Origin: Chloroflexales bacterium
GTDB taxonomy: Bacteria; Chloroflexota; Chloroflexia; Chloroflexales; Chloroflexaceae
Assembly (NCBI GenBank): GCA_013336035.1
Contig: JAAXUL010000574.1
Coordinates: forward strand, 1 to 5,596
Length of the DNA stretch: 5,596 nt
Direction of reading: 5' to 3'
Shown piece after piece: positions 4,808 through 5,596 of this stretch. Position numbers and translations under genes: made by a program. The notes under the pieces were generated by a model. The model was given only the letters and a program-made list of their open reading frames with translations. It made no database searches and was not told the origin of the DNA. Numbering within the stretch: position 1 is the stretch's first letter; every line of letters begins with the position of its first letter.

Positions 4808-5401
4808 TCACTGCCACCAGGCGTAGTGGGCCCAGGGCTGGTCGGGGTAGACGTGCTCGGGGCGGCGCGGGTTGATGCGGACGGGCACCACTGCGCCGAC
4901 CGTGAGCCGGGCCAGGCTCTCGCCCTCGACTAGCCAGCACACCTTCGCCTCGTAGGGGCGCCCCGAGGGCGGGTGGACCCACAGGACAAGGGTCAGCCTG
5001 GCCGCCCGCGCGAAGGCCTGCTGGCGAAACGCGCGCCCACGGTCGACGCGCAGGATCTCGGCCCGGGCCGCGACAGCCACGGCCAGGTCGGCGCTAATGA
5101 TGACGCGCGCGCTGCGGGCGCGGCGCTCGGCCTCGGTGAGGGCGGCGTAGATCAACAGCATCAGCATCAAGGACAGCAGCGGCACGCTGTAGAGGAAGAC
5201 GCCGGCGGCAGGCACGGGGCTGAGACGCCCGTCGGCGGCCTCGATACAGCGAAAGCGCAGTCCGGTGAAGCGCGTCTCAGGCTCGAGCGTGCCGGTGCAG
5301 AGGAAGGGCTCGGCCAGGCGACCCGTGTAGGGCACGAGCACCAGGCCCAGGGTGCCGACGATCACGCCGAGGGTGATGCTGATCAAGAGTCGCTTGAGCA
5401 T
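4808..5401 (-). CDS. Uncharacterised two-helix membrane protein with C-terminal beta-rich domain
   Basis: The 197-residue product begins with a membrane helix (5-24), then a ~40-residue loop with two cysteines (C35 and C52), probably extracytoplasmic and able to form a disulfide. A second helix (about 66-88) is followed by basic ERRARSAR (92-99) and a soluble, probably cytoplasmic, domain of about 100 residues. In that domain ILRVDRGRAF...LTLVLWVHPPSGRPYEAKVCWLVEGESLARLTVGAVVPVRINPRRPEHV follows a pattern I recall from actinobacterial and other proteins (similar in style to DUF3592), in which a beta-strand region ends in G-x-x-V-P-V-x-x-x-P-x-x-P. Function is unknown. The frame is open back to an ATG at 5494, but that lies upstream of the promoter. 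The ATG at 5401 has GGAG seven bases upstream and opens directly into the first helix, so I choose it. No terminator is evident after its TGA. Confidence 0.75.
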   Translation of the reverse strand: MLKRLLISITLGVIVGTLGLVLVPYTGRLAEPFLCTGTLEPETRFTGLRFRCIEAADGRLSPVPAAGVFLYSVPLLSLMLMLLIYAALTEAERRARSARVIISADLAVAVAARAEILRVDRGRAFRQQAFARAARLTLVLWVHPPSGRPYEAKVCWLVEGESLARLTVGAVVPVRINPRRPEHVYPDQPWAHYAWWQ

Positions 5402-5408
5402 AGGGCAG

Positions 5409-5412
5409 CTCC
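5409..5412 (-). promoter_or_regulatory. Ribosome binding site deciding the start at 5401
   Basis: GGAG on the - strand is separated from the ATG at 5401 by 7 bases, normal spacing. It overlaps the alternative ATG at 5416, which therefore has no such site of its own. Confidence 0.6.
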
Positions 5413-5449
5413 GCATCCGGGTGTCGAGTGCTGGAATTATGGTGCAGGA

Positions 5450-5478
5450 ATTGTAGCGACCCCGGGCGAATATGGCAA
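5450..5478 (-). promoter_or_regulatory. Sigma-70-type promoter of the two-helix membrane protein
   Basis: TTGCCA (5478-5473) and TACAAT (5455-5450) on the - strand are 17 bases apart, each one mismatch from consensus. The predicted start near 5443 leaves a leader of about 42 bases to the ATG at 5401 and excludes the ATG at 5494 as a start. Confidence 0.7.
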
Positions 5479-5596
5479 GAAAATGACCCTGCACCCCAGG
5501 TGATTATTTGTGGACTCTGGAGCAGGCGACGCCCTGAGGCAGGGGGGCATGGGCAAGCGGGCGGGGGACAAAAAAGCCTGACGGAGCGAGGGTGCC
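5479..5596. other. Non-coding right edge with a T6 tract
   Basis: I see no gene here. CCCTG-AGG-CAGGG (5534-5546) is a small hairpin. On the - strand the last bases read ...GTCAGGCTTTTTTGTCCC, a run of six T after a G/C-rich stretch, which could be the tail of a terminator whose left arm lies beyond base 5596. Confidence 0.4.

Noticed and set aside
1..5596. CRISPR array, tRNA, rRNA, insertion sequence, toxin-antitoxin or defence system
   Set aside because: I see no regularly spaced repeats of array size, no cloverleaf-like or rRNA sequence, no transposase and no defence-family motif on either strand.

Overview
The window is GC-rich DNA (about two thirds G+C by eye) with strong third-position GC bias. 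It reads best as a chromosomal stretch of a filamentous member of the Chloroflexota (Chloroflexia, Roseiflexus/Kouleothrix-like). This placement is inference. It rests on the overall gene flavour, an LPxV stretch just after the expansin signal peptide that resembles one I recall from secreted Chloroflexia proteins, and actinobacteria-like membrane proteins of unknown function. No marker gene is present to confirm it.

Layout, left to right. (1) The 3' part of a secreted bacterial expansin, a two-domain non-hydrolytic cell-wall/cellulose-loosening protein, on the + strand; its start lies before base 1. (2) A 125-base gap with helically phased CTAAC repeats, a degenerate CIRCE-like palindrome and a near-perfect Shine-Dalgarno, leading into a small heat-shock protein (Hsp20). 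(3) A perfect 11-bp-stem terminator between hsp20 and a convergent short-chain dehydrogenase/reductase (SDR, - strand). (4) A compact divergent control region (about 2162-2250). It has a fully consensus TTGACA-N17-TATAAT promoter for the SDR and two copies of the palindrome TGACC-ACG-GGTCA set 21 bp apart. A back-to-back + strand promoter there drives a four-helix membrane protein, probably as a leaderless mRNA. (5) A 152-base convergent spacer. (6) An S9-family prolyl-oligopeptidase-like peptidase (- strand). (7) A two-helix membrane protein of unknown function (- strand) with its own recognisable promoter. (8) A non-coding right edge.

The genes do not form one pathway. They look like independently transcribed accessory and housekeeping units: envelope/polymer modification (expansin), protein quality control (Hsp20, S9 peptidase), an inducible oxidoreductase, and two uncharacterised membrane proteins. 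The most informative feature is the divergent promoter/operator region. Its geometry implies tight control of the SDR by a dimeric, probably TetR-type, repressor encoded outside the window. I see no tRNA, rRNA, CRISPR array, insertion sequence or convincing novel multi-gene system here.
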